The position numbers were made by a program, and so were the translations under genes. Below the pieces are notes generated by a model. It searched no databases. It was not told where the DNA came from and was given only the letters and a program-made list of their open reading frames with translations. A stretch of 64,000 bases of DNA. It comes from an uncultured Clostridia bacterium (lineage in GTDB: Bacteria > Bacillota > Clostridia > Lachnospirales > Lachnospiraceae). Positions 18,001 to 26,537 of the stretch are shown here, in pieces; the first letter of the stretch is position 1, and every line of letters begins with the position of its first letter. The stretch spans positions 38,245 through 102,244 of the forward strand of contig CANRWA010000006.1 in assembly GCA_947643415.1 (NCBI GenBank). The letters are read 5' to 3'.

Positions 18001-18732
18001 AGTGTCCGTAAAACCTGCCAACGCCAACTGATTAGCCTGAGCAGCAGCTTCTACAGATTTCTCTACATCAGTACCTGCAGAGATAGCATTATATGCTGTA
18101 CCCGCTAATCCTTCTGCCGCCTGTCCGGTATCGTTAGACAACCCCATTAGTTCTTCCCTTAACATGCCAATAGAGCCACCGCCTGCTATCGTCTGCAGCT
18201 GGGCCACGGAGGTTTCCACTATCTCCGCCTGCTGTGCACATTCAGCAAAACCATCGGATAATTCATGAAGGGCAGCTAAAATCCCGCCTGACACCAAAAG
18301 ATTATTCAGATCGTTCATTGCACCGGAAGATTTCTCCCCGAATTCTTCTGAACTGTTGCCGGCCTCTTCCGCCTGTTCGCCCAGCCCGCCAAGTTCCTCC
18401 GCAGCATCCTCTGCAGCGCTGGCTGTCTCATTCAATGATGTTTCTGCATTACTGCTAGAAATGGCAAGGTTATCAGCAGAACTAACCGCACTAGCTGCCT
18501 CACCGCTATATGTCCCAACGCTGGAAGCAAGGGAAGCAGCAGATGATGATGTTCTTTCAAACGACTGGCTGATCGCATCCGAACCGGCTTCAATGTTTCC
18601 CAAACTCTCATTCGCACTATTCTCTATACTTTGAAAAGACGATTCCACAGCACGTCCTGATGATGCAATGGAACCAAGTTTGCTTGACATATTGTCAATC
18701 GCATTAAATATTACTGATAAGTTCGTCGCCAC
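15088..18732 (-). CDS. Tail tape measure protein
   Basis: A 1214-residue protein, the longest in the late region. It is Ala/Ser/Glu-rich and mostly helical. A TP901-type tape-measure region lies around residues 170-430, and two hydrophobic stretches lie near 480-540 (VVVKAIAAVTAGVAAFAGGI and ANPVFWLVGGIAALSAGVVF). Long coiled coils follow. It sets tail length and is injected with the DNA. The C-terminal segment HASGTTDSEEVYVAGEEGPE is typical. It directly follows the frameshifted chaperone gene, the conserved order in long-tailed phages. Confidence 0.95.
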   Translation of the reverse strand: MATNLSVIFNAIDNMSSKLGSIASSGRAVESSFQSIENSANESLGNIEAGSDAISQSFERTSSSAASLASSVGTYSGEAASAVSSADNLAISSSNAETSLNETASAAEDAAEELGGLGEQAEEAGNSSEEFGEKSSGAMNDLNNLLVSGGILAALHELSDGFAECAQQAEIVETSVAQLQTIAGGGSIGMLREELMGLSNDTGQAAEGLAGTAYNAISAGTDVEKSVEAAAQANQLALAGFTDTTSALSVLETATNSYGEAAGGMEHISDSLITVQNLGVTTVRELAAQMGKAISTASAYNVSLENLESGYISVTKAGINTAEGTTYLSSMLDELGNSGSAISKLLKDETGSTFGELMNEGKSLADVLGLVYDACDNNAEAMMNMWGSAEAGKAANAIIGQGLDTFNDNLVTLREGAGTTAEAYSIMAGTTEYAHNKMNNAAKNLSVQIGEVLNPTLNKLYAGMEAVYTGIGNIVTEHPVVVKAIAAVTAGVAAFAGGIAAYTAATTIATAVQTAFNGAMLANPVFWLVGGIAALSAGVVFLASNYEDATDSTNDLTYASEEQGKELEKLRKEYDGVCESEGASSQRASELASQIYELEQSYGESGETVGQFREKIDELGKSLDEIHQRYRDNVKSADDMYGSANILIGELQVLQNQANLTDAELQVMKSVVGELNGSYADLGLTINEKTGKLNYSIGDLFDYAKAQKQQQEAEAASEGLAKALGEYDEAWKNYQDATQEAAISKEKYEETRNRWSVNHPVLMEVFGEGARDMSADVGNALDHMRQTEDAGRAASAEMTKLKNDIEGYCKTLGYSDEETEKFISSLEDGSLEAEKSAAKFGESGEELVSYEDAVTGAVNSSQVELEELAKAYDDTYEAALDSIEGQYSLWDKIDKKVLGAKTSVDKIGSALDSQIQYWENYSKNLDNLQGRDVKGLDDVLKNMDDGSEESAAALAGMAKASDKELEKIVQKYEKLQKAQGKTADKVADLETDFASKCKEMSDDLKKSVEKMNMEQDAETAAKKTIQAYINAIRSGVSGAQSAADAVAKAAAKALKVPEPKTPQLPNNPTSNLPKLSDLYPSLPGHASGTTDSEEVYVAGEEGPELILSGGGDTVFPKSETDRIISAVSEENDNRQITEPSLMRRSEIIKSEGYDEPAGSDRTMTIKLEGGGTVSVGPGSSKEEIWNGAKGKIKSVFMQILKEEVFEEGAGAYDF

Positions 18733-18744
18733 AGGCTTCCCTCC

Positions 18745-18927
18745 TTACTTCCATAGTAATTTATTCCGTAAATGACACGAACCCTCTCTGGCTTCAATCC
18801 CAGCCGCAATATAAAACATCTGCATCCGCCTGGGCTTGGCAAAAAATTCTTCCGGCGGGATATTGTGGTTAATTAAAAAATATGCCGCCCACCATGCCAG
18901 CGAGCCTTCGTGCCTGATCAGTTTTTT
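18745..18927 (-). CDS. Tail assembly chaperone extension made by -1 frameshift
   Basis: The upstream chaperone gene ends ...GCA AAA AAC TGA. Its A AAA AAC heptamer (18927-18921) is a canonical slippery site in the zero frame. A -1 shift opens a 58-codon frame that reads LIRHEGSLAWWAAYF and ends at TAA 18745-18747, just before the tape-measure start. The fused product would have about 214 residues. This is the gpG/gpT arrangement known from other phages. No separate start codon with a ribosome site precedes the extension. Confidence 0.85.
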   Translation of the reverse strand, partial: KKLIRHEGSLAWWAAYFLINHNIPPEEFFAKPRRMQMFYIAAGIEAREGSCHLRNKLLWK

Positions 18928-19388
18928 GCACTGTCCAGATCATCCTGCTGCTCTTCCTCGTCTTCATCATCGATCCCCAGTACATGATTGAGCATTTTGA
19001 TTACTTCCGCATACTCTTTCTGGGTGAATACCTTTATCGGCATTTCCGTCATATCAATGCAGTCATAAAACTTCATCAGTTTTTCATCCCGCAGATTCGG
19101 ATATACAAGTGCTTCTGCCATTACATGGCGGAGAGCCTTTGCATAATCTTTCTCTTCCTTCATTACCATTTTCCCATCCACCACATAAGGCTTTTTGTTT
19201 TTATCCAAAGCAGGTTTCAGTGTCCTGTAATAATCATAAATCTTATCCACCGTTTCCCGGCGCAGCCTCTTGATCTGGAACACAACGGGATTCCCATTCT
19301 CGTCCTTAATGCTGTCCGGACCAGCCATTTCCACAATTTCCTCATTTTTCAGTTCCTCACGCATAAAATAAGATAAATTTTTTTCCAT
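18918..19388 (-). CDS. xkdN: Tail assembly chaperone XkdN-like
   Basis: A 156-residue acidic protein in the XkdN position between tube and tape-measure genes. It would coat the tape measure protein during tail assembly. GGAGGATTAAGAAC precedes ATG 19388, so the upstream in-frame start at 19451 is rejected. The C-terminus is strongly acidic (DDEDEEEQQDDLD) and ends at the slippery sequence described separately, so some ribosomes would make a longer form. Confidence 0.9.
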   Translation of the reverse strand: MEKNLSYFMREELKNEEIVEMAGPDSIKDENGNPVVFQIKRLRRETVDKIYDYYRTLKPALDKNKKPYVVDGKMVMKEEKDYAKALRHVMAEALVYPNLRDEKLMKFYDCIDMTEMPIKVFTQKEYAEVIKMLNHVLGIDDEDEEEQQDDLDSAKN

Positions 19389-19527
19389 GTTCTTAATCCT
19401 CCAATCATTGTCTGTACGCCCTATCTCTGTCGATACGGGCATTTTATTCATTATTCGTTGTCAAATAGGGCGACAGGGAAAACAGGCACACAAAGCCCAT
19501 ATGCCGCTTCCCTGTCTCAAGAAATAA

Positions 19528-19962
19528 TCAAGCATACATATTTTTTGCTCCCAGTGTAAGTGTATCTTTTACGAAATCTCCACCGGTATCCAGATCAAAA
19601 ATTGGTATGTCTCCAGTAATTACACATCCTGTACATGTTACCGTTTCAATACCAACTACTTCATAATAATCACTGTCTTTATCTTCACGCTGTCCCTGAA
19701 CCTCCAGTTCCGGCGTCCTGCCATTCTCCTCATACTCTTTAATCACATCCAAGAGCCATGATGTAGAACGGTATTCCTCGATAACTACTTCGATATCCCG
19801 CCCGATCCACCTGCGGTTGGTCCCCTTGTCGCGAAGTGATTTATAACTCCCTACCTCTGGTTTATACCGCACTGTCATTTTACTGGCTTCCAGGACCGGA
19901 ACCTTATTCACAGTGACGGTCCCATCACGCAAGCTGATGGCATGCCTGTTTTCTCCATTCAT
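19528..19962 (-). CDS. xkdM: Tail tube protein XkdM-like (DUF2001)
   Basis: A 144-residue protein of the PBSX XkdM family, the inner tube of contractile tails. The motif GTNRRWIGRDIEVVIEEYRS and the beta-rich layout fit the family. It follows the sheath gene by 17 bp, the usual sheath-tube order. Confidence 0.9.
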   Translation of the reverse strand: MNGENRHAISLRDGTVTVNKVPVLEASKMTVRYKPEVGSYKSLRDKGTNRRWIGRDIEVVIEEYRSTSWLLDVIKEYEENGRTPELEVQGQREDKDSDYYEVVGIETVTCTGCVITGDIPIFDLDTGGDFVKDTLTLGAKNMYA

Positions 19963-19979
19963 AATGTCCTATCCCCCTT

Positions 19980-21311
19980 CTACTGTGTGGAAATGCTGTA
20001 ATACAACTTCTCAGCAGAATCAACCGGCTGCAGGGCCACATTGAAATAAGTGGCGTCGCCCTTGCTTCTGGACTGATCGATTATAAAATCATTATCCGCA
20101 CTCACATTTTTGATTGCATTATCTTCCTCATATTGCTTTAACAGCAATTTGCCAAGCTGCAGCATCTTTTCCCAGCCTTTAGGCTCATTGTCGAACTGAT
20201 TTGGTCTGATAGTCGCTCTCAGATCATCTGCGAAACTGTCAAAAACCCGGATAACACGATTCTTTTTATAAGAATCATCCTGCGTGCTGCTTGGATGAAC
20301 AAGGCTGTTGATGTCATATTCAACAATGACTTCTCCAGTATCATCTGACATGGAGAAAAACATTTTCCCGGCCAGTATGGCTTCCTCTGCCTGTTCATTA
20401 GTCAATTCCCCAACTACCGCAGTTGCATTTGATACAACCTTATAAGTATTGGACTGTGACTTTGTGGCAGCTGCTGTAGCACCAGCTACCCACGCAGCGG
20501 CATCAGCCACAGACAAATCCCTGTCATACAGATGGAATGAATTAACCACATTTATGATCCCGATATCATCCCCAGCGTAATCCGCAAAAACAAACTGGAC
20601 TGTCTTGCCGACCTTTGTACGAAGGTATTTAACTTTTGAAGCCGCTGCGGCCGCCAGTGATTCTTCTGATACCGGGATAAGTACGGTATTGCATTTTACT
20701 TTCTCTACTGCATCCAGAAAAGCAGTAAAGGAAGAATTTTTATTTTCTGCTGCCTGCCCTCCTTCCAGAACAGCCCCTGCAAACGCTGTCAGTTCTCCCT
20801 CACCAGAAAAATCAACGTACAGACTTTCAAATTCCTTCAGTTCCTCAACAGTGGCAACGCCAGCAAATGTCTCCATGAGTTCTCCATCAAGGTACAGAGA
20901 AACGTCAAAACCGCCATCCACATTGGCGGTACTTGTCACAGTAATATCATTTCCCCTCTTTCCGGCGTATTTGGCTGTAATCGTCAGGGCATCCTTAACG
21001 ACCTTTGCCTTTGTTCCTCCGGCAATGATATAAACCCACACTTTGACAGCGTTTTCAAAAGCAAGGCGCACAAGGCGGATCAGCTCATTATCGTCATAAA
21101 TACTCCTTCCAAGCTGCGCAATCTCTGCATCCGGGGCATCATTGTAAAGCTGAATAAACTTTGCATCCGGTCCCCAGTCATACCCAACAAGCGGAACAAC
21201 AACAACGCCCCTCGATGAAACCGCTGGGGCGTAGGTCTTTTTTGCCGCAAAGTTCATGTAACTGCCCGGTCTGACTTTATTTTGGTTAATGTCAAAATTT
21301 CCTCCTGCCAT
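19980..21311 (-). CDS. xkdK: Contractile tail sheath protein XkdK-like
   Basis: A 443-residue sheath subunit. The N-terminus has GSYMNFAAKKTYAPAVSSRG and GVVVVPLVGYDWGP, and the C-terminal half carries the conserved IRVFDSFADDLRATIR and DATYFNVALQPVDSAEKLY. The presence of a sheath gene makes this a myovirus-type prophage. The start at 21311 overlaps the previous stop by one base (TAATG), showing coupling. Confidence 0.93.
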   Translation of the reverse strand: MAGGNFDINQNKVRPGSYMNFAAKKTYAPAVSSRGVVVVPLVGYDWGPDAKFIQLYNDAPDAEIAQLGRSIYDDNELIRLVRLAFENAVKVWVYIIAGGTKAKVVKDALTITAKYAGKRGNDITVTSTANVDGGFDVSLYLDGELMETFAGVATVEELKEFESLYVDFSGEGELTAFAGAVLEGGQAAENKNSSFTAFLDAVEKVKCNTVLIPVSEESLAAAAASKVKYLRTKVGKTVQFVFADYAGDDIGIINVVNSFHLYDRDLSVADAAAWVAGATAAATKSQSNTYKVVSNATAVVGELTNEQAEEAILAGKMFFSMSDDTGEVIVEYDINSLVHPSSTQDDSYKKNRVIRVFDSFADDLRATIRPNQFDNEPKGWEKMLQLGKLLLKQYEEDNAIKNVSADNDFIIDQSRSKGDATYFNVALQPVDSAEKLYYSISTQ

Positions 21312-21553
21312 TACCCTTTCATCTCCTTTCCTAACCATTTTTTGATTATTTCTTTTGCTTCCTCAATGCTATACTCCTTATCAGCACAACAAAAAAAGGC
21401 ACCGTCAAAGGTGCTTGTAGTACAGCCAAACAGTTTCACGCAATCAGCACGAAGCGTTGAAACCAGAAAGCGCTGTTCTCTCTTTGGAGTTGCTGAACCA
21501 GAAGCCTTCTCAGCGGCAGAAGCAACCGCTGAAACATTCTCCTGTTTAGCCAT
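21311..21553 (-). CDS. Small phage tail-region protein
   Basis: An 80-residue protein between the tail terminator and sheath genes. The N-terminal 30 residues are Ala/Ser/Lys-rich and the rest contains three Cys residues and ends in an amphipathic helix (SIEEAKEIIKKWLGKEM). It is coupled to the sheath gene by TAATG overlap. No function can be assigned. Small genes at this place are common in PBSX-like phages. Confidence 0.7.
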   Translation of the reverse strand: MAKQENVSAVASAAEKASGSATPKREQRFLVSTLRADCVKLFGCTTSTFDGAFFCCADKEYSIEEAKEIIKKWLGKEMKG

Positions 21554-21562
21554 AGGCTCCTC

Positions 21563-22015
21563 CTATTCTTTAGGTGATGCAGGAAGTCCATCATAGAAAA
21601 ATCTGGATGCTTTTGTATATGTTTCTTCGTCATAGGCAGTATGCGTTTTCCATGATATTTGAATCTGTGTAACTCCTGCATCAATGTTTCTGGCATTAAG
21701 CTTTATGATACGGAAATTCTTGCCAGTTAATTTCCCATCTTCATCATAAAGCGGTATCCGTTTTCTCCGGGACTGAATAGATTTTACAATTTTTGAAGCC
21801 AAATCGTAGGATTCCATAGAAGTCCTGTCAAAAATCTTTATAAAGACAGTAAACAAATTCTCGTATGTTGACACTGAGAACTGGTTTCCATCTACTTCCG
21901 GTGGTGGGAAATACACGGAAGGAGTAGCCGCTCCCTCTGGCAATTCCCCAAAATAAGGTTGCATACCCATCGGTTCAATAAATCGAACCAATGCGGCAAT
22001 TTCCTGTTCTAACAT
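21563..22015 (-). CDS. Tail terminator-like protein (DUF6838)
   Basis: A 150-residue protein in the position of YqbJ in PBSX-like phages. The motif GELPEGAATPSVYFPPPEV, the central TYENLFTVFIKIFDRT and the ASKIVKSIQSRRKRIPL helix fit phage tail terminator proteins that cap the tube and join it to the head. Assignment is by order and pattern. Confidence 0.78.
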   Translation of the reverse strand: MLEQEIAALVRFIEPMGMQPYFGELPEGAATPSVYFPPPEVDGNQFSVSTYENLFTVFIKIFDRTSMESYDLASKIVKSIQSRRKRIPLYDEDGKLTGKNFRIIKLNARNIDAGVTQIQISWKTHTAYDEETYTKASRFFYDGLPASPKE

Positions 22016-22024
22016 TTTTCCTCC

Positions 22025-22564
22025 TTATATTCCCAGATAGTCATGCAGCCATTCCGATATTTTGGCATCCAAAAGTCCGGGAAGCATCCTTTCCATAATG
22101 CGGATGGCAGCCTCCCAAAAATGACGCCCTTCTACCCATTTCTGGTGAAGCATCATTCCAGTCTTTGCAGATGGATTGTAGGTAAATTCAATAATCTTTC
22201 CATCCCCATCCAGAACCACATCTCCTGGTATAAACCTTCTTTCCACGCCTTTAGGATTTGTCCAGTGACCATCATTGACATAAGAGGCATACTCCACATT
22301 GGTTCCTACTTCCAATGTCAGGCCACCGTCTTTTATGTTCCACATACCATCTGAACTCCCTTTTTGAAAACTGTTCAATAACAGCCGGGTGTCTACCACC
22401 TCCCTGCGTATAATCTCCTCTGAAACTATTCTGAGAAATTCATCCCCAATTCCCTCTATAAATTTTATCATTTCCTGCTTGAGTGCACCGTTTCCGGCTG
22501 CCTCCAGCTGGTCGAAAAAAGAGGATAATTGGGAAAAATTAATTTCCACTGCTTTTGTTGCCAC
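22025..22564 (-). CDS. HK97 gp10-like tail/connector protein
   Basis: A 179-residue protein of the HK97-gp10 type. Typical features are VDTRLLLNSFQKG, the YASYVNDGHWT segment and the C-terminal FWEAAIRIMERMLP helix. Such proteins act in head-tail joining or tail completion. Its start overlaps the stop of the preceding gene by one base. Confidence 0.85.
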   Translation of the reverse strand: MATKAVEINFSQLSSFFDQLEAAGNGALKQEMIKFIEGIGDEFLRIVSEEIIRREVVDTRLLLNSFQKGSSDGMWNIKDGGLTLEVGTNVEYASYVNDGHWTNPKGVERRFIPGDVVLDGDGKIIEFTYNPSAKTGMMLHQKWVEGRHFWEAAIRIMERMLPGLLDAKISEWLHDYLGI

Positions 22565-22938
22565 TATAAAGCCTCCTTTATAGTCCCGGATCTGTTCACA
22601 TAGACAATAATATGGTGGTTCCGGACATTCCTTGGAATCTCAGCCACATAAGCATACCCTGTAACACCGCTGACAACCTTATCATTAACACGGATATCTG
22701 TGCCAATCGGCAGGGAAAGTTTCAAACGTGCAGCATAAGCATTCTGCGGTTCTCCCTGAGCCACTTGATAAGTTCCAGATTTGACTGAAAAGTGGCATGG
22801 CACGTTACTATCCTTCTCGTCAGCCGCATCCGGATACGAAAAATGATTCTTATCTGAAATTCCATATCCAAGATTGTTGCTACCCCTTTCTGCATGAAAC
22901 AATGTGCATGTATGGTCGAAAAAATCTTCTAATGCCAT
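22564..22938 (-). CDS. Head closure protein-like (YqbH/XkdH position)
   Basis: A 124-residue beta-rich protein (FFDHTCTLFHAERGSNN at the start; DIRVNDKVVSGVTGYAYVAE near the end) that matches head-closure or stopper proteins by size and position. It lies between the connector and gp10-like genes. The specific family is not certain. Confidence 0.75.
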   Translation of the reverse strand: MALEDFFDHTCTLFHAERGSNNLGYGISDKNHFSYPDAADEKDSNVPCHFSVKSGTYQVAQGEPQNAYAARLKLSLPIGTDIRVNDKVVSGVTGYAYVAEIPRNVRNHHIIVYVNRSGTIKEAL

Positions 22939-22948
22939 CCCTGTCCTC

Positions 22949-23335
22949 CTACAGTTTTCTAAGATTCATTATGAAACGTTCCTTCGCTTTTTCCTCGACA
23001 AACTGGTCCAGAAGGGCTTCCAGTCCCAGAGAGGATATCTCGATCTGATCGTCACTTGTCGTATACGAATAATCATCAAATGTTTCCGATGTTTTTCTGC
23101 CGACGTTCTGCTTGGAATATGCATAATGTTCAGCCAAAAGCAGAGCAGCCATTCTGACATCCTTTGGAACACTGCCGGCATATTTTTCATCTGAAAAATC
23201 GTGATTGCAGTAATGTATAATGTAACTCTCTGCCCGCTGGATATCTTTCTCCAGCTTTTCATCCTGCCGGCTCTGTATGCTATGCAAATCACTGTACTCC
23301 CTGACTTCTTTCGGTGTTACCCACGGTCTGCCCAT
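22949..23335 (-). CDS. Head-tail connector protein, YqbG-like (DUF3199)
   Basis: A 128-residue helical protein. WVTPKEVREYSDL at the start, AESYIIHYCNHDFS, and VPKDVRMAALLLAEHYAY are typical of the gp6/YqbG adaptor that sits under the portal ring. It follows the capsid and decoration-like genes, as expected. Confidence 0.83.
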   Translation of the reverse strand: MGRPWVTPKEVREYSDLHSIQSRQDEKLEKDIQRAESYIIHYCNHDFSDEKYAGSVPKDVRMAALLLAEHYAYSKQNVGRKTSETFDDYSYTTSDDQIEISSLGLEALLDQFVEEKAKERFIMNLRKL

Positions 23336-23344
23336 AACTGCCTC

Positions 23345-23758
23345 CTATTCCTCAAAATCAACGGAACCAAAACTCACAAATCCGAGAGCTTCTTTGATTT
23401 TCTCCAGCCTCTCCTCATTGTTGTTGCAATCTTTGATGTCAATACCCTTCTCCGCTGCGAGAGCGATAAGTTCATCCTTTTTCATTTTGTCAAGGAGTTC
23501 TTCCGTAAGCTCTCCGCCATCTTCCGTATTGTCATTCTTCGGATTTTGAGGTTCCTCAGGAACCAGCGACTTGTTCTTATCCGGTTTCCCATCTTCCTCT
23601 GTTTTTAGACCTTCGCCAACAACTCCAAGCATTTCAAAACGTCCGGTGGACAGAAGCTCTTCTGCCTTTTCATCATCCACACAAAATGGCTCCCCTTTTT
23701 TGCAAGAAAAATTTATCATGCAAAAGGAAAGCCCTTTAATAAGTTTTAATCTTTTCAT
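23345..23758 (-). CDS. Capsid-region protein with Rho-N/SAP-like C-terminus
   Basis: A 137-residue protein downstream of the major capsid gene. An N-terminal half (EPFCVDDEKAEELLSTGRFE) resembles small head accessory proteins. A Pro/Asn/Asp linker follows, then a 40-residue helical motif (MKKDELIALAAEKGIDI) like a HeH/LEM or Rho-N domain. It could be a decoration or head-completion factor; the function is not proven. Confidence 0.72.
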   Translation of the reverse strand: MKRLKLIKGLSFCMINFSCKKGEPFCVDDEKAEELLSTGRFEMLGVVGEGLKTEEDGKPDKNKSLVPEEPQNPKNDNTEDGGELTEELLDKMKKDELIALAAEKGIDIKDCNNNEERLEKIKEALGFVSFGSVDFEE

Positions 23759-23768
23759 GGCATCCTCC

Positions 23769-24833
23769 TTAATTCGTTCCCTGCAGGATCAGCGGAAGGT
23801 TTTTGATAATGGACGTTGCTTCGATTTCCTCAATAATTGCATCAAAATCAAAGTGCACCACATAGAATCTTTTGTCCTTCCTTATGGCTTCTACAGATGT
23901 TTCATCCTTCTTGATCTTCATTGTATAGGTGTTAACCTGTAAAAAATTCTTTGGATTGGAAAGGATGATTGTATCGTTCGGCATCATCGGAACACCCATG
24001 GAAGGAATCCCAACCGGACTTTTGTACAAGCTTTCCGGAACCACACCGCCTGCATCGATTACCTTATTAAGCAAAAACAATTCCCATTGCTGCTGCCTGG
24101 TTGGGCTCATCATCCAGCGGAGTGTTCCATCATTAAATCTGTTAGGCATGGCAGCTACTGCATTGTAAAACATTTCCAGTTCCATTTCCTTGGCACCGGA
24201 AACATCAATAATATGGCTGTCATTCAGTGTTTTGATTATTCCGTCGTTCTGTCCCAGAAATACCTTATCTGTAGCGTCCCCGATTTTCTCAACCTCTGCT
24301 TCATTCCATGTACCGGCAGCATGAGCTTTCAGAAAACGATAGAGACCACCTGCCTCTGTTACACAATCACCTGCTGCGTAAGTGCTTGTGCTGGAAAATG
24401 CTTCTGCTTCAGATGCTTTCTCATCCCCATTGAGCAGAAGGTCCTCAGAATCAACACCAACCTGCTTTGTCATGAGATTAGTCACTACCGTATCCATATT
24501 TTCCCCCTCGATATTCTGCCGAAGGGTTTCATTGGTAATATCCCAGTCAAGCCTTGTTGCTTCGCAGGAATATTTGACTACCCCGAATTTCGGGCTTGCC
24601 GTTACCCCATCAAAGGCGTTCTCAACCTTGGGACGCAACAGCCTGTGTCCAATCCCGATTTTGTCAATTTCGCCAGATTTTTCCGTCCGTGTGACATGTC
24701 TGATCGCCTGCTGGAACGGTGTAGCTTCAAAAGTCTGCTGCAAAAACTTCTTTGCCTGATATGGGGAAAGCAGACCATGCGATACGGACTCTGTTGTTAT
24801 CGCATCCTTGATAATCTGTTTATTAGTTGCCAT
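23769..24833 (-). CDS. Major capsid protein
   Basis: A 354-residue protein with the layout of PBSX-type major capsid proteins. It opens with a helical region (LLSPYQAKKFLQQTFEATPF). The capsid-fold segments include EATRLDWDITNETLRQN and GTLRWMMSPTRQQQWELF, and the C-terminal strand ends IIEEIEATSIIKNLPLIL. It is 18 bp downstream of the XkdF-like gene and would form the shell. Confidence 0.92.
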   Translation of the reverse strand: MATNKQIIKDAITTESVSHGLLSPYQAKKFLQQTFEATPFQQAIRHVTRTEKSGEIDKIGIGHRLLRPKVENAFDGVTASPKFGVVKYSCEATRLDWDITNETLRQNIEGENMDTVVTNLMTKQVGVDSEDLLLNGDEKASEAEAFSSTSTYAAGDCVTEAGGLYRFLKAHAAGTWNEAEVEKIGDATDKVFLGQNDGIIKTLNDSHIIDVSGAKEMELEMFYNAVAAMPNRFNDGTLRWMMSPTRQQQWELFLLNKVIDAGGVVPESLYKSPVGIPSMGVPMMPNDTIILSNPKNFLQVNTYTMKIKKDETSVEAIRKDKRFYVVHFDFDAIIEEIEATSIIKNLPLILQGTN

Positions 24834-24851
24834 AATAGTTTCTCCTCCTTC

Positions 24852-26201
24852 TTAAACAATGCCATGCAGGAAATGCTCCTCCTGCTTTTCAACGGTTCCT
24901 TCTGCGTCATTGAGGTTCCCTGGGAGCGCCCTGCTTTTCATTACAGGTTCCAACGCCTTCATCATAGGTTCCATGGCTTTCGTCACTTCCTCACCTACCA
25001 TCTTTGCCACGCTTTCCGCTGTAACCTCTTCTGATGGCGGTGTTTCTGCCCCACCTCCCTCTGCATCATTGCCCTTGGCAATGGCTTCTACCTGCTTCGT
25101 AACAGGCTCCATAGCCTTGGCAACTTCCTCGCTTACCAATTTCTGAACTTCTTCGTTCGTCATGTCAGCATCCTCCTTTTTTACTGTACTATTTGCAGTT
25201 TCCCCCGGCTCTCCCTCATCGAATTCTGATAAGAAATTACCAAGTGTATCATAAATGCCTTGAATGGCACTTAGATTCTTTGCACTCAGGCTTTTCCCGG
25301 CTTTTTTAATATGGCTTCCTTTCTTTTCTCCAGAATCCGCTTTCTGCCCGCCTGATTCTTCTCCGTTGTCCAGTCTGGTCTTTCCATCCTTCTGACTGTC
25401 CTCTCCCTGCAGTGCCTTAATAATACTGCCATCAGAAGCAAGTATCTGCGTGACAATATCATTAAAATCTGTAAGGGCTTCTCTTATGGCAGATTCATCA
25501 TCTGTAAGACCATATCCTCCATCTGGTCTGCGGTGCAGTATGTTATCCAGCGCATACCATGCCTGGCGGAAGTTTGTCTCTTTGACCTCTCTGTTGTAAT
25601 AATCTTTCACAGCGCCCTTTTCTACAACATCAAACCCCAGAGCTTTTGCCAGTTTCTTCAGCAGGCCTCTCGGCTCTTCTGATTTTTCAACAGAGGACAA
25701 ATCAACATCTTCCTCAGAGTACACTCCTGCCCCGCCCATAGAAAATCCGGTAATTTCGCCTTTCTGAATAGACTTCCACACATTGGCATCTGTGATCTCC
25801 ATCGTCATTACCCATGTACCCTTTTTCACTTCCTGGCCTTCAATCTCCATATCGCATTTGGCAATATAGGATTCGACAACCTCGGCACCCTCACATTTTT
25901 TGAAGCAGTGCTGAAGGTCAACATCCCCTCCATTTTTCATAAACCAGTGCGCTGCTTTTGTGATCTCTGCCTCCGTCATATAGTTGCCCTGGCTGTCTTC
26001 TACCATCGGTTCATACACAATCCCAGTAACAAAATGATTCTCTGTGTCTGTCTTCAAAATGCGGCCATATGTAGTAAAAGCAGCAGAACCATCATCCGCT
26101 TTTGTAATCAGGAATGTCTTTTTATTTGCTGCCTTGTCGACCAAAGACACAAAACCAATTTTTGCATCTGTAATCGCATACGCTTTCGCAATCTGCGGCA
26201 T
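24852..26201 (-). CDS. xkdF: XkdF-like capsid maturation/scaffold protein
   Basis: A 449-residue protein. The first 170 residues carry the XkdF domain (KIGFVSLVDKAANKKTFLI; ITGFSMGGAGVYS). The C-terminal third is an acidic helical region with two repeats of the type VAKAMEPVTKQVEAIAKG, suited to a scaffold. Proteins of this group are thought to combine prohead protease-like and scaffold roles. It has its own AGGAGG site and follows a terminator-containing gap. Confidence 0.87.
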   Translation of the reverse strand: MPQIAKAYAITDAKIGFVSLVDKAANKKTFLITKADDGSAAFTTYGRILKTDTENHFVTGIVYEPMVEDSQGNYMTEAEITKAAHWFMKNGGDVDLQHCFKKCEGAEVVESYIAKCDMEIEGQEVKKGTWVMTMEITDANVWKSIQKGEITGFSMGGAGVYSEEDVDLSSVEKSEEPRGLLKKLAKALGFDVVEKGAVKDYYNREVKETNFRQAWYALDNILHRRPDGGYGLTDDESAIREALTDFNDIVTQILASDGSIIKALQGEDSQKDGKTRLDNGEESGGQKADSGEKKGSHIKKAGKSLSAKNLSAIQGIYDTLGNFLSEFDEGEPGETANSTVKKEDADMTNEEVQKLVSEEVAKAMEPVTKQVEAIAKGNDAEGGGAETPPSEEVTAESVAKMVGEEVTKAMEPMMKALEPVMKSRALPGNLNDAEGTVEKQEEHFLHGIV

Positions 26202-26322
26202 TTCATTTACCTCCTATCATTTTTTTGCTGTTTAACGGACAACTCCGAGATATTATTGGATCACCTCCTCTCAGCCCATAAAAATCCGCACATTTCAGCC
26301 CCCTTTCAGAAATTTTTGCATG

Positions 26323-26349
26323 AAAAAAGCACCGCCAACTTAGCGATGC
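26323..26349 (-). terminator. Intrinsic terminator upstream of the capsid operon
   Basis: On the minus strand GCATCGC pairs with GCGGTGC (one G-T pair) around a 7-nt loop and is followed by TTTTTT. It separates packaging genes from the XkdF/capsid operon, so capsid expression may depend on readthrough or on a promoter in 26202-26320. Confidence 0.65.
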
Positions 26350-26372
26350 TGCATTTGCCACTATTTATATCT

Positions 26373-26537
26373 TTACTGGCTCAGATAGCCATTTTCATAC
26401 AGATACATGATTTCATCCCCCGTTAGTTTTAGGAAAGGATTCTCGTGCGTGTCATCTTCGGTATCAGAAACAGGCGGTTTATAATCAGACAAGTCAAATC
26501 CTAATTTATCACATATTTCTCTATACTTCTCTGGCAT
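26373..26537 (-). CDS. Small acidic phage protein
   Basis: A 54-residue frame starting MPEKYREICDKLG with a very strong GGAGGTG site. It overlaps the end of the MuF gene by 17 bp. It is acidic and ends YLYENGYLSQ. It has no recognised domain. Close coupling to the MuF gene suggests it may be a partner of that protein, for example an immunity or chaperone factor, which is only an inference. Confidence 0.65.
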   Translation of the reverse strand: MPEKYREICDKLGFDLSDYKPPVSDTEDDTHENPFLKLTGDEIMYLYENGYLSQ

